From Okeania sp. SIO1I7 (GTDB lineage Bacteria > Cyanobacteriota > Cyanobacteriia > Cyanobacteriales > Microcoleaceae): a stretch of 64,000 nt of DNA. A program made the translations under genes and the position numbers. How positions within the stretch are numbered: position 1 is the stretch's first letter; each line of letters starts with the position of its first letter. The stretch covers positions 1-64,000 of the forward strand of contig JAAHGF010000021.1 in assembly GCA_010672585.1 (NCBI GenBank), given 5' to 3'. The notes beneath the pieces are model-generated. The model saw only the letters and a program-made list of their open reading frames with translations, had not been told where the DNA came from and did not search any database. Positions 31,303 through 40,233 of this stretch are shown piece by piece.

Positions 31303-32385
31303 CTATTCCTTTTCTCTTTTCCAAATTATAATTTTGTTATCTAAGCTCCCACTTACAATATAAATTTGATTTGAGCTAATATCAACTGAACGAACCCAGT
31401 TTTTGTGTTCTGATAAAGTTTTAAAACTTTCTTTGGTACACAAGTTCCATAGCTTGATTGTATTATCATTACTTCCACTCACAAGTAGTTTTCCTTCTTC
31501 CGAAATTGCCAAAGTATTTACTGGTTGAGAATTATGTTTCCCAATGAATTCTTCAGCTCTTTCTGGTTTCTCTTTTACATTCCAAACTGTTATTTTACCA
31601 TTATTTGTACCCAAAACAAGTTCATTATGATCTGCCCTAAAAACCAGAGAATTTATTGGCAAAGAATTGTTATTTAAATCTTTTTGGTCACCATTCTTCA
31701 TAGTATCTTGAGTATCTAACTTCCAAATTTTAGTATGATTGTCATTTCCAACTGTAAATAAAGTTTTATCATCATTACCAAAAACTAGATCAAAAACCTG
31801 CCTCCCGGAATGCCCTGAAAAAATTCTGTAACGAAGTTCCCATTTATTTCCGTTTTCACTATTTTCCCAAATAAAAATAGTGTCGTCGCTACTTGCACCA
31901 ATGAGCTTCCCACTTCTGCTAATAGCAATAGACGATATATATTTTCTTTGCCTTTCAGGAAAAATTATGTAATCCTTGCTCCAGCCATTCTTTGATGATT
32001 TATCTGATTGCCATAAGACTACAGAGCCATCTAAAGTGCCAGCAACGAGATGACCTACTTCTTCATTTAGAGCTAAAGACCTAAATCCGTTAAATTCTGT
32101 TTGGAGAGTAGGATAATCTTTTTTACCATCCAAATCTAAAATATAAATTTCAGAAGAATTACCAGCGCCTACTACTGTTTTATTTGAATTGTTAATGACT
32201 ACAGATGATACGTCAAATCCAAGGTCAAAATCTTTAAAAGAGACATACTTAGGAAGGGTATAGTTTTTATTATTACAATTTCCTTGATTGTGGTTCAAAA
32301 AAATCCCTATTGGGACAATAAAAGAAACTAAGCCAATTAAGATTAAAATAATAAATTTAGCAGAAATTCGGCCCTTTGAAGTCAT
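31303..32385 (-). CDS. Membrane-anchored WD40-repeat protein
   Basis: 360 residues from the ATG at 32,385; a TTG start 30 bp further upstream is possible but less likely. One N-terminal membrane segment (about residues 10-30) is followed by a beta-propeller of roughly seven WD40 blades with the usual endings: GSVVLWQSD, DTIFIWENS, NHTKIWKLD, GKITVWNVK, NTIKLWNLC and NKIIIWKRE. WD40 propellers are interaction platforms and are often fused to nSTAND NTPases in cyanobacteria; here the propeller is a separate, apparently extracytoplasmic protein. It is the first gene of a probable operon with the amino-acid-binding lipoprotein and the GTPase. Confidence 0.85.
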   Translation of the reverse strand: MTSKGRISAKFIILILIGLVSFIVPIGIFLNHNQGNCNNKNYTLPKYVSFKDFDLGFDVSSVVINNSNKTVVGAGNSSEIYILDLDGKKDYPTLQTEFNGFRSLALNEEVGHLVAGTLDGSVVLWQSDKSSKNGWSKDYIIFPERQRKYISSIAISRSGKLIGASSDDTIFIWENSENGNKWELRYRIFSGHSGRQVFDLVFGNDDKTLFTVGNDNHTKIWKLDTQDTMKNGDQKDLNNNSLPINSLVFRADHNELVLGTNNGKITVWNVKEKPERAEEFIGKHNSQPVNTLAISEEGKLLVSGSNDNTIKLWNLCTKESFKTLSEHKNWVRSVDISSNQIYIVSGSLDNKIIIWKREKE

Positions 32386-32709
32386 AGGAAATAATACTTT
32401 AAATACCAAAATCAAAATTATTTATTAATTTTAACCTGATTTAGATAACTCACGGGATGACAAGTAAGCTACAAAATTGATTTAGTAATAGTTTCAGAGA
32501 TTAGATTGAATTATTTTTAACTCAGAAAGATAGCTTATTCAGAATTAGAATCAGTTAGCGATATAATCATCAAATTATGGCCTTGCTGAGACATAATGAC
32601 CAGTAGTTAAAGGTATAATCAAAAAACAAAAAATCTAATTTTTTCCTTGATATCTAATTCTAAAAATCATTACCATTCAGCAAAACCAAAATTACTTTTG
32701 ACCGCTACT

Positions 32710-34641
32710 TTAATCCAACTCAAACTCGTCTTTCCAAGAATCATCCTTTTGCCAAGGAATCTGCTGAGTCTTCGCCATCAAAAAATTTTCCACCACCAAA
32801 TAATCCATCTCTGTACGCATAAAACACCGATAAGCATCTTCGGGCGTACAAACAATAGGCTCACCTCTTACATTAAAAGATGTATTCACTATTACCCCAC
32901 ATCCAGTCAACTTTTCAAAATGTCGAATCAAGTCATAATACCGAGGGTTAGTTTCTTGATGAATAGTTTGAATTCTTGCCGAATAATCAACATGAGTAAT
33001 TGCCGGAATTTCCGATCGCGGCACGTTCAACTTCTCAATTCCAAACAACTGCTTTTGCTCCTCAGTCATCGGAATTAACAAATTCTCCTGCACCGGAGCT
33101 ACCAACAACATATAAGGACTAGAATGTTCAATGTCAAAATAATCCGAAACTCGTTCTGCCAAAACTGAAGGAGCAAAAGGTCGGAAAGACTCCCGATACT
33201 TAATCTTCAAATTCATCACCGACTGCATCTTCTGATTCCGAGGGTCGCCAATAATAGACCTCCCTCCCAAAGCACGGGGTCCGAACTCCATCCGACCTTG
33301 AAACCATCCCACCACATTGCCGTTATCTAAAATTTCTGCCAACTGTGGCATTAATTCTGTATCTGGCAAATATTCATATTTCGCCTGAATAGCATCCAGA
33401 TATTCCCGAATTTCCTCATCTGCAAATTTCGGTCCGAGATAAGCACCCTGCATCATGTCATTAGGAGCAGGACAAACGGGAGGTTTTGCTAAAGAAACAG
33501 CAGAATTTCCAGACTCCACAGAAATTAATTCCTTTTCTGGAATATTCTCAACCACTTTTTCTATTACCCGTGGTTGGTTGTGATATTCGTACCAAATAGC
33601 CAAAGCAGCACCCAACGCACCACCAGCATCTCCCGCAGCAGGTTGAATCCAAATATCTTTAAAAATACCTTCCCGTAAAATCTTGCCATTCGCCACACAA
33701 TTAAGAGCAACTCCCCCTGCCAAACAAAGGTAGTCAGTATTTAGTTCTTTTTGCACTGTGCGACTCAGACGTAAAACTACTTCCTCAGTTACTCTCTGAA
33801 TAGAAGCAGCAATATCCATTTCTCGTTGACTAATTTTAGTTTCAGCTTTGCGAGGTGCTCCGCCAAAAAGTTTGTCAAATTTCTCATTAGTCATCGTCAA
33901 CCCAGTCGTATAGTTGAAATATTCCATATTCAACCGGAAAGTACCATCAGCTTTTAAATCTATGAGGTTATTTAAAATCAAGTCTACATAATTAGGTTCT
34001 CCGTAGGGAGCTAAACCCATAAGTTTATATTCCCCAGAGTTGACTTTGAAACCTGTGTAATAGGTAAAAGCTGAGTAGAGTAAACCCAATGAATGAGGAA
34101 AGTCTATTTCCCACTGGGGAGTAAGTTTATTTCCTTCTCCCAACCAAACCGAAGTAGTTGCCCACTCACCCACTCCATCCAGACACATTACCGCAGCACG
34201 GTCGAAAGGACTGGGGAAAAATGCCGAAGCTGCATGAGCTTGATGATGTTCTGTAAACATCAGTTGCGGAATTTGGGATGACTTACATTTACCTAATGTG
34301 GCTAATTCTCTTCTTAAAAGTGTTTTTAAATATAATTTTTCTTTTAACCAAATTGGCATTGCCATGAGAAAAGACCGAAAACCTTTAGGAGCATAACTAA
34401 GGTAGGTTTCCAGAAGTCGCTCGAATTTGATTAAGGGTTTGTCGTAGAAAACTACTTGGTCTAGGTCAAGTAATTCTATATTGGCTTCTTTCAGGCAATA
34501 GGAAATAGCATTTTGAGGAAATCTAGCATCGTGTTTTTTACGAGAAAATCTTTCTTCTTGGGCGGCGGCAATAATTTTTCCTTCACATACTAGGGCGGCG
34601 GCGCTGTCGTGGTAATAAGCTGAGATTCCCAGGATTTTCAT
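32710..34641 (-). CDS. Carbamoyltransferase, NodU/CmcH/SxtI family
   Basis: 643 residues from the ATG at 34,641, which has an AAGGAG ribosome-binding site about 12 bp upstream and begins MKILGISAYYHDSAAALV, the family's usual start; a longer frame to 34,752 adds 37 atypical residues. N-terminal Kae1-like domain with HHQAHAASAFF and CLDGVGEWATTSVW, then LAGGVALNCVANGKI, and a C-terminal YrdC-like domain containing FGPRALGGRSIIGDPR, RESFRPFAPSV and NTSFNVRGEPIV. It transfers a carbamoyl group from carbamoyl phosphate, through carbamoyl-AMP, to a hydroxyl. Relatives act on antibiotics, Nod factors and saxitoxin. With the SxtJ/SxtK-like pair and many SGNH genes nearby, a glycan or lipid acceptor is suggested but unproven. 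Confidence 0.93.
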   Translation of the reverse strand: MKILGISAYYHDSAAALVCEGKIIAAAQEERFSRKKHDARFPQNAISYCLKEANIELLDLDQVVFYDKPLIKFERLLETYLSYAPKGFRSFLMAMPIWLKEKLYLKTLLRRELATLGKCKSSQIPQLMFTEHHQAHAASAFFPSPFDRAAVMCLDGVGEWATTSVWLGEGNKLTPQWEIDFPHSLGLLYSAFTYYTGFKVNSGEYKLMGLAPYGEPNYVDLILNNLIDLKADGTFRLNMEYFNYTTGLTMTNEKFDKLFGGAPRKAETKISQREMDIAASIQRVTEEVVLRLSRTVQKELNTDYLCLAGGVALNCVANGKILREGIFKDIWIQPAAGDAGGALGAALAIWYEYHNQPRVIEKVVENIPEKELISVESGNSAVSLAKPPVCPAPNDMMQGAYLGPKFADEEIREYLDAIQAKYEYLPDTELMPQLAEILDNGNVVGWFQGRMEFGPRALGGRSIIGDPRNQKMQSVMNLKIKYRESFRPFAPSVLAERVSDYFDIEHSSPYMLLVAPVQENLLIPMTEEQKQLFGIEKLNVPRSEIPAITHVDYSARIQTIHQETNPRYYDLIRHFEKLTGCGVIVNTSFNVRGEPIVCTPEDAYRCFMRTEMDYLVVENFLMAKTQQIPWQKDDSWKDEFELD

Positions 34642-35379
34642 ATTTATCTTCTTAGTCTCCTTACAGATGGCTTTATATATTTTTTTGCCTATTTTTGAGC
34701 AAAATATCCTCAAATTATAGTTCATCAAGGCACTGTCTAAGTTTTGCCTCAACAGGGGGAGTGTGGGGAGGGTGGGAAGTGTGGGGAGTGTGGGAAGTGT
34801 GTGGAGTGTGGGAAGTGTAGGGAGTGTGTGGAGTGTGGGGAGGATGGGGAGATCAAGACACCTAGAGACAAAAATCTATTAGACATCTGGTAAAAATCAA
34901 AAATAAAATCAATTCTTATCCATAAATTATCAATTATTCCCCTCCTGGGAAGAGTTAGGAGTGGGTTCCCTGTTCCCTCTTTTGGTGGAGATGTCTATTG
35001 CACAGTTTTAGCTGTGTCAGTCTACTAGGAGAAATTACGATTTAAAATATATTTTTGAAAATAAAAACTAATTACTGACATGAAATCTGCTTATATAGCG
35101 ATCGCGAAACTGTATTATCAACAGGACTTACGCAAAGGCACTATTTATAGAGTGCAAGTACTATTGGACAATAGTTTTGAGCGCTATATATAGCGTATCT
35201 ACGTAAGTCCTAATCAAAATATTCTCTCTCTTCAGACTATTGACTTTTCATTCAAAGACATTTGGTTTTGCAGATAAGCTCTGCCTATAAATGATAAATA
35301 TTTTTTATATAAAAAATGTATTGCTATCTGCTTTGATTATGTTTATATTAAAACTATGAAGTAAAGCAGAGCAAAAGAT
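34642..35379. other. Spacer with G-rich minisatellite and R5 element
   Basis: A GGGAGTGTGGGAAGTGTG-type run (34,750-34,850) is strongly G-rich on the plus strand and could form unusual DNA structures. An R5 element with AGGACTTACGCA-type ends lies at 35,123-35,211, preceded by a GCGATCGCG site. No gene is seen. Confidence 0.6.
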
Positions 35380-35601
35380 ATGTTGAGTAGCAGTTCAGAA
35401 AGGTCAATTATCACAACATTTACAAATACATATTCAGCCACGAATGTAGAAGATATTGACAGTGCTAAATCTCCTATTGCTTGGCAAATATATGAAGAGT
35501 TTTTAGGTAATATAGCTAATCGACAGAAGCAGCAAATAGCTTCGATGTTTGATGATTACTGTAGACAAAATCCTCATGCTATTGAGTGCAGTATTTACTA
35601 A
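35380..35601 (+). CDS. Small hypothetical protein upstream of Mo-nitro_C gene
   Basis: 73 residues. Not recognised. A Ser/Thr-rich N-terminus leads into a probable helix pair (SPIAWQIYEEFLGNIANRQK, then QQIASMFDDYCRQNPHAIE). It lies 67 bp upstream of, and on the same strand as, the Mo-nitrogenase C-terminal-like gene, so the two may form a small operon. ATG with a purine-rich stretch upstream (GCAGAGCAAAAGAT). Confidence 0.6.
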   Translation: MLSSSSERSIITTFTNTYSATNVEDIDSAKSPIAWQIYEEFLGNIANRQKQQIASMFDDYCRQNPHAIECSIY

Positions 35602-35668
35602 TAGTAATTCTCTTTTTTTAAAATATCTATCATCATTGCAATTAATTCAAAATAATAGGAGTAAAAAG

Positions 35669-35965
35669 ATGCAAACTACTACCAATAATTATCCCCAAAA
35701 CCCCATTGATGTTTTGCTACAACCAGGCCGTAACTTTATAGATAATATAGATATTAATAATCCTGAATTTGCCAGAAAATTATGTCAATTAATTCCTGCT
35801 CAATGCCCCTTTGCCAGAGATATTAAATTCTTTGGTCGTACAGTTTTAAATATTCCACCTCTATGTAAACTAAATCCTTTTTACTATGAATTAATTAGTT
35901 TACGTTTTCGTGCCCTAACTTTCTTAGCTGATGTTTGTTTAGAAGATGTTACTCGTTATTGTTAA
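35669..35965 (+). CDS. Mo-dependent nitrogenase C-terminal-like small protein
   Basis: 98 residues from the ATG at 35,669, which has a good ribosome-binding site (AGGAG 7 bp upstream); a longer frame upstream overlaps the previous gene and is rejected. The family signature is clear: LCQLIPAQCPFARDI, FGRTVLNIPPLCKLNPFYYE and LRFRALTFLADVCLEDVTRY. This is the family named for the C-terminus of some Mo-nitrogenase proteins; free-standing members are common in cyanobacteria and have no proven role. Three conserved Cys in the signature are retained. No nif gene is in the window. Confidence 0.85.
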   Translation: MQTTTNNYPQNPIDVLLQPGRNFIDNIDINNPEFARKLCQLIPAQCPFARDIKFFGRTVLNIPPLCKLNPFYYELISLRFRALTFLADVCLEDVTRYC

Positions 35966-37060
35966 GCAGAAGGAAGAAGGAAGAAGGAAGAGGGAAGAAG
36001 GAAGAAGGAAGAAGGAAAAGGGAAAATATTGCTTTGTCTGAATTTTCAGTTTTTGATCTGTCCTAACCTTTTCTTGGACTGCTATAACTACTCTATAACA
36101 GACAAAATAGCTCAAAGCTAATTACTAATAACTATTAGCACTATAAATCATTTCAAAACTCACAGCTAAATATCTGACTTTCTCCAGATACAATCTTCTA
36201 CTACCGAAGCGATCGCTTTATTGTTGAGTAGAAGGAAGAGAAAAGAAGGAATAAGGAAAAATATTGCTTTGTCTGAGTTTTAATAATCATTCCTTCCACT
36301 GCTATAACTACTCTATAACAGACAAAATAGCTAAAAGTTAATTACTAATAACTATTAGCACCATAAATCATTTCAAAACTCAGAGCTAAATATTTAACTT
36401 TCTCCAGATACAATCTTCTACTACCGAAGTTATCACTTTATTGTGGAGTAGAAGGAAGAGAAAAGAAGGAATAAGGAAAAATATTGCTTTGTCTGAGTTT
36501 TAATAATCATTCCTTCCACTGCTATAACTACTCTATAACAGACAAAATAGCTAAAAGTTAATTACTAATAACTATTAGCACCATAAATCATTTCAAAACT
36601 CAGAGCTAAATATTTAACTTTCTCCAGATACAATCTTCTACTACCGAAGTTATCACTTTATTGTGGAGTAGAAGGAAGAGAAAAGAAGGAATAAGGAAAA
36701 ATATTGCTTTGTCTGAGTTTTAATAATCATTCCTTCCACTGCTATAACTACTCTATAACAGACAAAATAGCTAAAAGTTAATTACTAATAACTATTAGCA
36801 CCATAAATCATTTCAAAACTCACAGCTAAATATCTGACTTTCTCCAGATACAATCTTCTACTACGGAAGTTATAACTTTATTGTTGAGTAGGAGGAAGAG
36901 AAAAGAAGGAAGAGGGAAAAATTTTGCTTTGTCTGAGTTTTAATAATCATTCCTTCCACTGCTATAACTATTCCAGAAGAGACAAAATAGCTAAAACTTA
37001 ATTACTAATAACTATTAGCACCATAAATCATTTCAAAACTCAGAGCTAATATCTGACTTT
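35966..37060. repeat. 220-bp tandem array copying the 3' end of the nSTAND gene
   Basis: Four complete units and the original. Equivalent points (TCTCCAGATACAATCTTCTA) fall at 36,181, 36,401, 36,621, 36,841 and about 37,060, a period of 219-220 bp. Read on the minus strand, each unit contains about 17 codons matching the end of the nSTAND protein (ITSVVEDCIW), then stops, then an AT-rich 3' tail and a GAAGGAAGAG run. The 36.4-36.8 kb units are nearly identical, so expansion is recent. The first unit, next to the Mo-nitro_C gene, is the most diverged. Confidence 0.9.
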
Positions 37061-40000
37061 TTCCAGATACAATCTTCTACTACGGAAGTTATAACTTTTA
37101 TGTTTTCTTTTTCAGAAGTATGGTAATTTTCAGGTATATCAGTATTATATGTTTCCACAGGTTGAATATTTAGAGTAAATTTACCCTTGATAATTCCCCT
37201 ATATCTGCTAATAAATTCACCTAACCAAACCTCTCCTTCAGTCTGAAAATTTCCTTGAATTTGATTGCCAACTTTCTTTAAAGTTCCTTGAGTGATAAAG
37301 TTAGTTTCAATAATTGCATTAAAAGGAAGACCAGAAACAGAAAATGTATCATTTCCTCGATTACGATTGCTTATAATTTTTTTAACGACAAAATCCACAG
37401 TTTTATTTTCACCAAGGGGTTCAAACAAATATATTTCCACTAATCTGCCACTAATTTCCAGTCTCATATGACGATTAGATGGATTGTACCTTCCAATTAC
37501 GCCATATTCCTTCTTATGCTCCTCAACACCAACTAACAGGGGATAATCACTGTAGGTTATTTGGCCACTACCATCAATTATTTGGAAATAATTACTAATA
37601 GTTTTAGTAGGTTTTTTATTGATGTTTTCCAAAGATTGTTGTAAATCTAAAATAGTATTGATATTTTCCAAAGATTGTTGTAAATCTAAAATAGTTTTAT
37701 TTTCACATTTGCTACTTTCTGGATTAGGAAATGTAGAATCTTTCATAACCTCTTCAAGACGTTGCTGTGCATCAATAGGTCCATAAAAAATTAAACGGCT
37801 CAAACTATATTTATTTAATAGTTCACACTCATCAGCTTCGCGATTATCTTCTTTGCCAAACCATCCACATTTTTGATCCGTATATTGACGCCATAATTTT
37901 TCAATTTTCAGTAAAATTTTTTTTGGCATTCTCCTAGCTTCTTCCTCATTAGCTATAAAACCACTTTTATTAATATCTGCTCCTAAATCAACTATGAGAA
38001 TTTTATATGTTTCTCGTAACGCTCCTTCAGTGAACTGGTCTTCAAAATCGCTAGGTCTCTTGTTACCTATTTTCTCTCCATATTTATTCTCTTTGAGATA
38101 TCCTTCCAGTTTTGGTATGCGATATTTCCAAATTATGTCAGTTAATGAATTACTAGCTTTTTCTTTGATTTTTATAATTTTAATTAAAAGCTTTTCCTCT
38201 CTAGAGTATGTAAAAATATTTATCAATTTACACTGTATAAAATATTTAGTTAAATCAGTCACCAGATCATCAGAAAACTTCCTGATATCAAGATTATCAG
38301 AAAATTCCCTGATATCTTGATATTGATTTTCACATTGGCGAATATGTTTATATTTACTAGGATTCTCTGCTAGAGAATCTTTAATTTGTTTTTGAGCTAA
38401 ATTGATGAAGTTTAGTACATTTTTGTAATCAGACATAGCACTCTCTATATTTTTGTTTATTTGATTTTTATCTTTTGCTGCTTCTCTCAGCTTTTTATCA
38501 CCTTTTTCTATCATCTTAGGTAATAATTTAATTGTTTCAGATTCAAACTCACCTCTATTAATATTTATAATTGATTGAAGCAGTATTCCTTGTTGTTTTC
38601 CTTGCCAAAATAACCATCCTAATACTCCTGCTAATAAACTTAGAATAGTAGCTATCACTAATGTGAGCAAAAATTTATTTTTTGTTCTCTCTTTCTCTAG
38701 GGATTCTTTAGCCAATTCTTTCTCTGTTATTTCAAGTTTTAATTCTTTTTGTCTCTTTTCCTCTTCTTCATTCTCTAATTGTTTTTTTCGCTCATCACTT
38801 GCTTGAATAAACTTCTTAGTTTCTTCATCGAAACTACTAAATTCCTCTTCATTAATCAATCTATGAAATTTTTCCAGATTGTATCCCACCCATAATTCCT
38901 TTTCAGCGTTATGGTTATTTTCCTCTTTTAATCTTTGCCACTGTTGAACATCACTAAACAATCTATTTCTAAGAATAATAATTTCTTCTTTGTCGTTAAT
39001 TAACTTTTGAAGAACTTGCCAAGAGCGGAGCAACTGTTCATGGGCAACTTCAACAGTTGACCTCCTATATCTTCCACTCACTAATAGCCGATTATCAATT
39101 AGTTTTTCTAAAACTTTATTGATAGTTTCATTATTTCTAAATTGAGACCGATCTACCCTTCTACTAATTGGCTCTTTAACCTTCAAATCTATTAATTCAA
39201 TAAAAATTTTTTCGGCAGTTTTTCTTTCTTCATCATTGAATAATTCTGAATTGTATATTTTATCGGCTTGCTTTTGTAAAGCACCAGAAACTCCACCAAT
39301 ATTTTCATAAGTTGCAATATTTAAAACTCGATTATTTTCAGATGGTTTGTCTTCTCTCCAAAGCAAATCTAAAGTGTATTGTAATAAAGGAAGAGAACCT
39401 GCTTGGTGATAAAAATCATGAATAATTGTCTCAACCAGACCCTTTTCAAAAGTTACTCCATTTCTAGCAGCAGGTTCAGCGATCGCTAATCTTAATTCTA
39501 TTTCGGTCATTTCTCTAGTTAACCGAATCTGTTTTTCTACTTCATTAGTTAAATCAGCATATTCTTGAAGCTCGTCTAAAAAATCAGAGCGCATAGCAAG
39601 AATTAGCTTAATAGATTCATCCTGTTGCTGAATTAAGGGAATCAGACTAGCAATAAATTTATCTCTTTCTAACTTAGGTGTTCTGGCAAATAATTCTTCA
39701 AACTGATCGATAAAAATAATCCATTTGAATGACTCTTCCTGACAACTTTTAATAACATCAATTAGAGTCAAATTATTTGGCGAATTAAAAAAATTAGACG
39801 CTTTATTCTGATATTTTTTGGGAAAATTTTCAGAGAAAGATGTAAAAGGATTATTATCAGGGACAAAAATTATTGTTACTAACTGAGATGCTCCCCATTG
39901 ATCTGACAAATAAGGAATTAACCCAGCTTGAACTAAGGAAGATTTACCACTACCCGAAGCTCCTAGTAATAAGAGTAAATTATTTTTTTCTAAATCATTA

Positions 40001-40233
40001 CTTAATTCAATAATCCACTTTTCTCTACCAAAAAACTTGTCTTTATCTCCAGGTTCAAATTTATTTAGCCCCAAATAAGGAGAACCTGGTTTCAAATTTC
40101 GACTATGAATTTCAGCTTCAGAATGTTGGGCGATGATGTATTGATTAACAACTGCTGTAAAATACCTACACAATTCCGGCAAAACTAGGACAAACCTGGT
40201 AATGCCAGAATTGAAGCTTATTTCCTGCTTCAA
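37033..40233 (-). CDS. nSTAND NTPase with C-terminal membrane/beta region, 5' truncated
   Basis: 1066 codons. nSTAND1-type NTPase: YLGLNKFEPGDKDKFFGRE (about 53-71), Walker A GASGSGKSS (91-99), Walker B WIIFIDQFEELF (171-182), the R-rich helical region, and VEVAHEQLLRSW (394-405). Then a charged coiled coil (480-520), one membrane helix (521-543), an alpha-helical region and a beta-rich C-terminus. A 13-residue tandem duplication (ILDLQQSLENINT) lies near residue 845. Family members usually start with an effector or adaptor domain. Here the only available start is a TTG inside the right-end hairpin of the neighbouring IS, and no ATG precedes the NTPase domain, so the gene appears to have lost its 5' end. 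It may be non-functional. nSTAND proteins work in signalling, cell death or defence. Confidence 0.8.
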   Translation of the reverse strand: MKQEISFNSGITRFVLVLPELCRYFTAVVNQYIIAQHSEAEIHSRNLKPGSPYLGLNKFEPGDKDKFFGREKWIIELSNDLEKNNLLLLLGASGSGKSSLVQAGLIPYLSDQWGASQLVTIIFVPDNNPFTSFSENFPKKYQNKASNFFNSPNNLTLIDVIKSCQEESFKWIIFIDQFEELFARTPKLERDKFIASLIPLIQQQDESIKLILAMRSDFLDELQEYADLTNEVEKQIRLTREMTEIELRLAIAEPAARNGVTFEKGLVETIIHDFYHQAGSLPLLQYTLDLLWREDKPSENNRVLNIATYENIGGVSGALQKQADKIYNSELFNDEERKTAEKIFIELIDLKVKEPISRRVDRSQFRNNETINKVLEKLIDNRLLVSGRYRRSTVEVAHEQLLRSWQVLQKLINDKEEIIILRNRLFSDVQQWQRLKEENNHNAEKELWVGYNLEKFHRLINEEEFSSFDEETKKFIQASDERKKQLENEEEEKRQKELKLEITEKELAKESLEKERTKNKFLLTLVIATILSLLAGVLGWLFWQGKQQGILLQSIININRGEFESETIKLLPKMIEKGDKKLREAAKDKNQINKNIESAMSDYKNVLNFINLAQKQIKDSLAENPSKYKHIRQCENQYQDIREFSDNLDIRKFSDDLVTDLTKYFIQCKLINIFTYSREEKLLIKIIKIKEKASNSLTDIIWKYRIPKLEGYLKENKYGEKIGNKRPSDFEDQFTEGALRETYKILIVDLGADINKSGFIANEEEARRMPKKILLKIEKLWRQYTDQKCGWFGKEDNREADECELLNKYSLSRLIFYGPIDAQQRLEEVMKDSTFPNPESSKCENKTILDLQQSLENINTILDLQQSLENINKKPTKTISNYFQIIDGSGQITYSDYPLLVGVEEHKKEYGVIGRYNPSNRHMRLEISGRLVEIYLFEPLGENKTVDFVVKKIISNRNRGNDTFSVSGLPFNAIIETNFITQGTLKKVGNQIQGNFQTEGEVWLGEFISRYRGIIKGKFTLNIQPVETYNTDIPENYHTSEKENIKVITSVVEDCIWKKSDISSEF

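Noticed and set aside
26666-34641. A saxitoxin biosynthesis cluster
   Set aside because: Only the carbamoyltransferase, SxtJ-like and SxtK-like genes are present. No polyketide synthase-like sxtA, amidinotransferase or other core genes are seen, and the three families are widespread outside toxin clusters.
35966-37060. Possible CRISPR array
   Set aside because: Units are 220 bp direct copies with no short repeat plus unique spacers, and they match a gene 3' end. The 127-bp array at 58 kb is rejected for the same reason.
28641-40233. A complete antiphage defence island
   Set aside because: nSTAND, GTPase and WD40 genes can occur in defence systems, but the nSTAND gene lacks its effector end, the GTPase and WD40 genes are coupled to an amino-acid-binding protein, and no nuclease or toxin partner is present.
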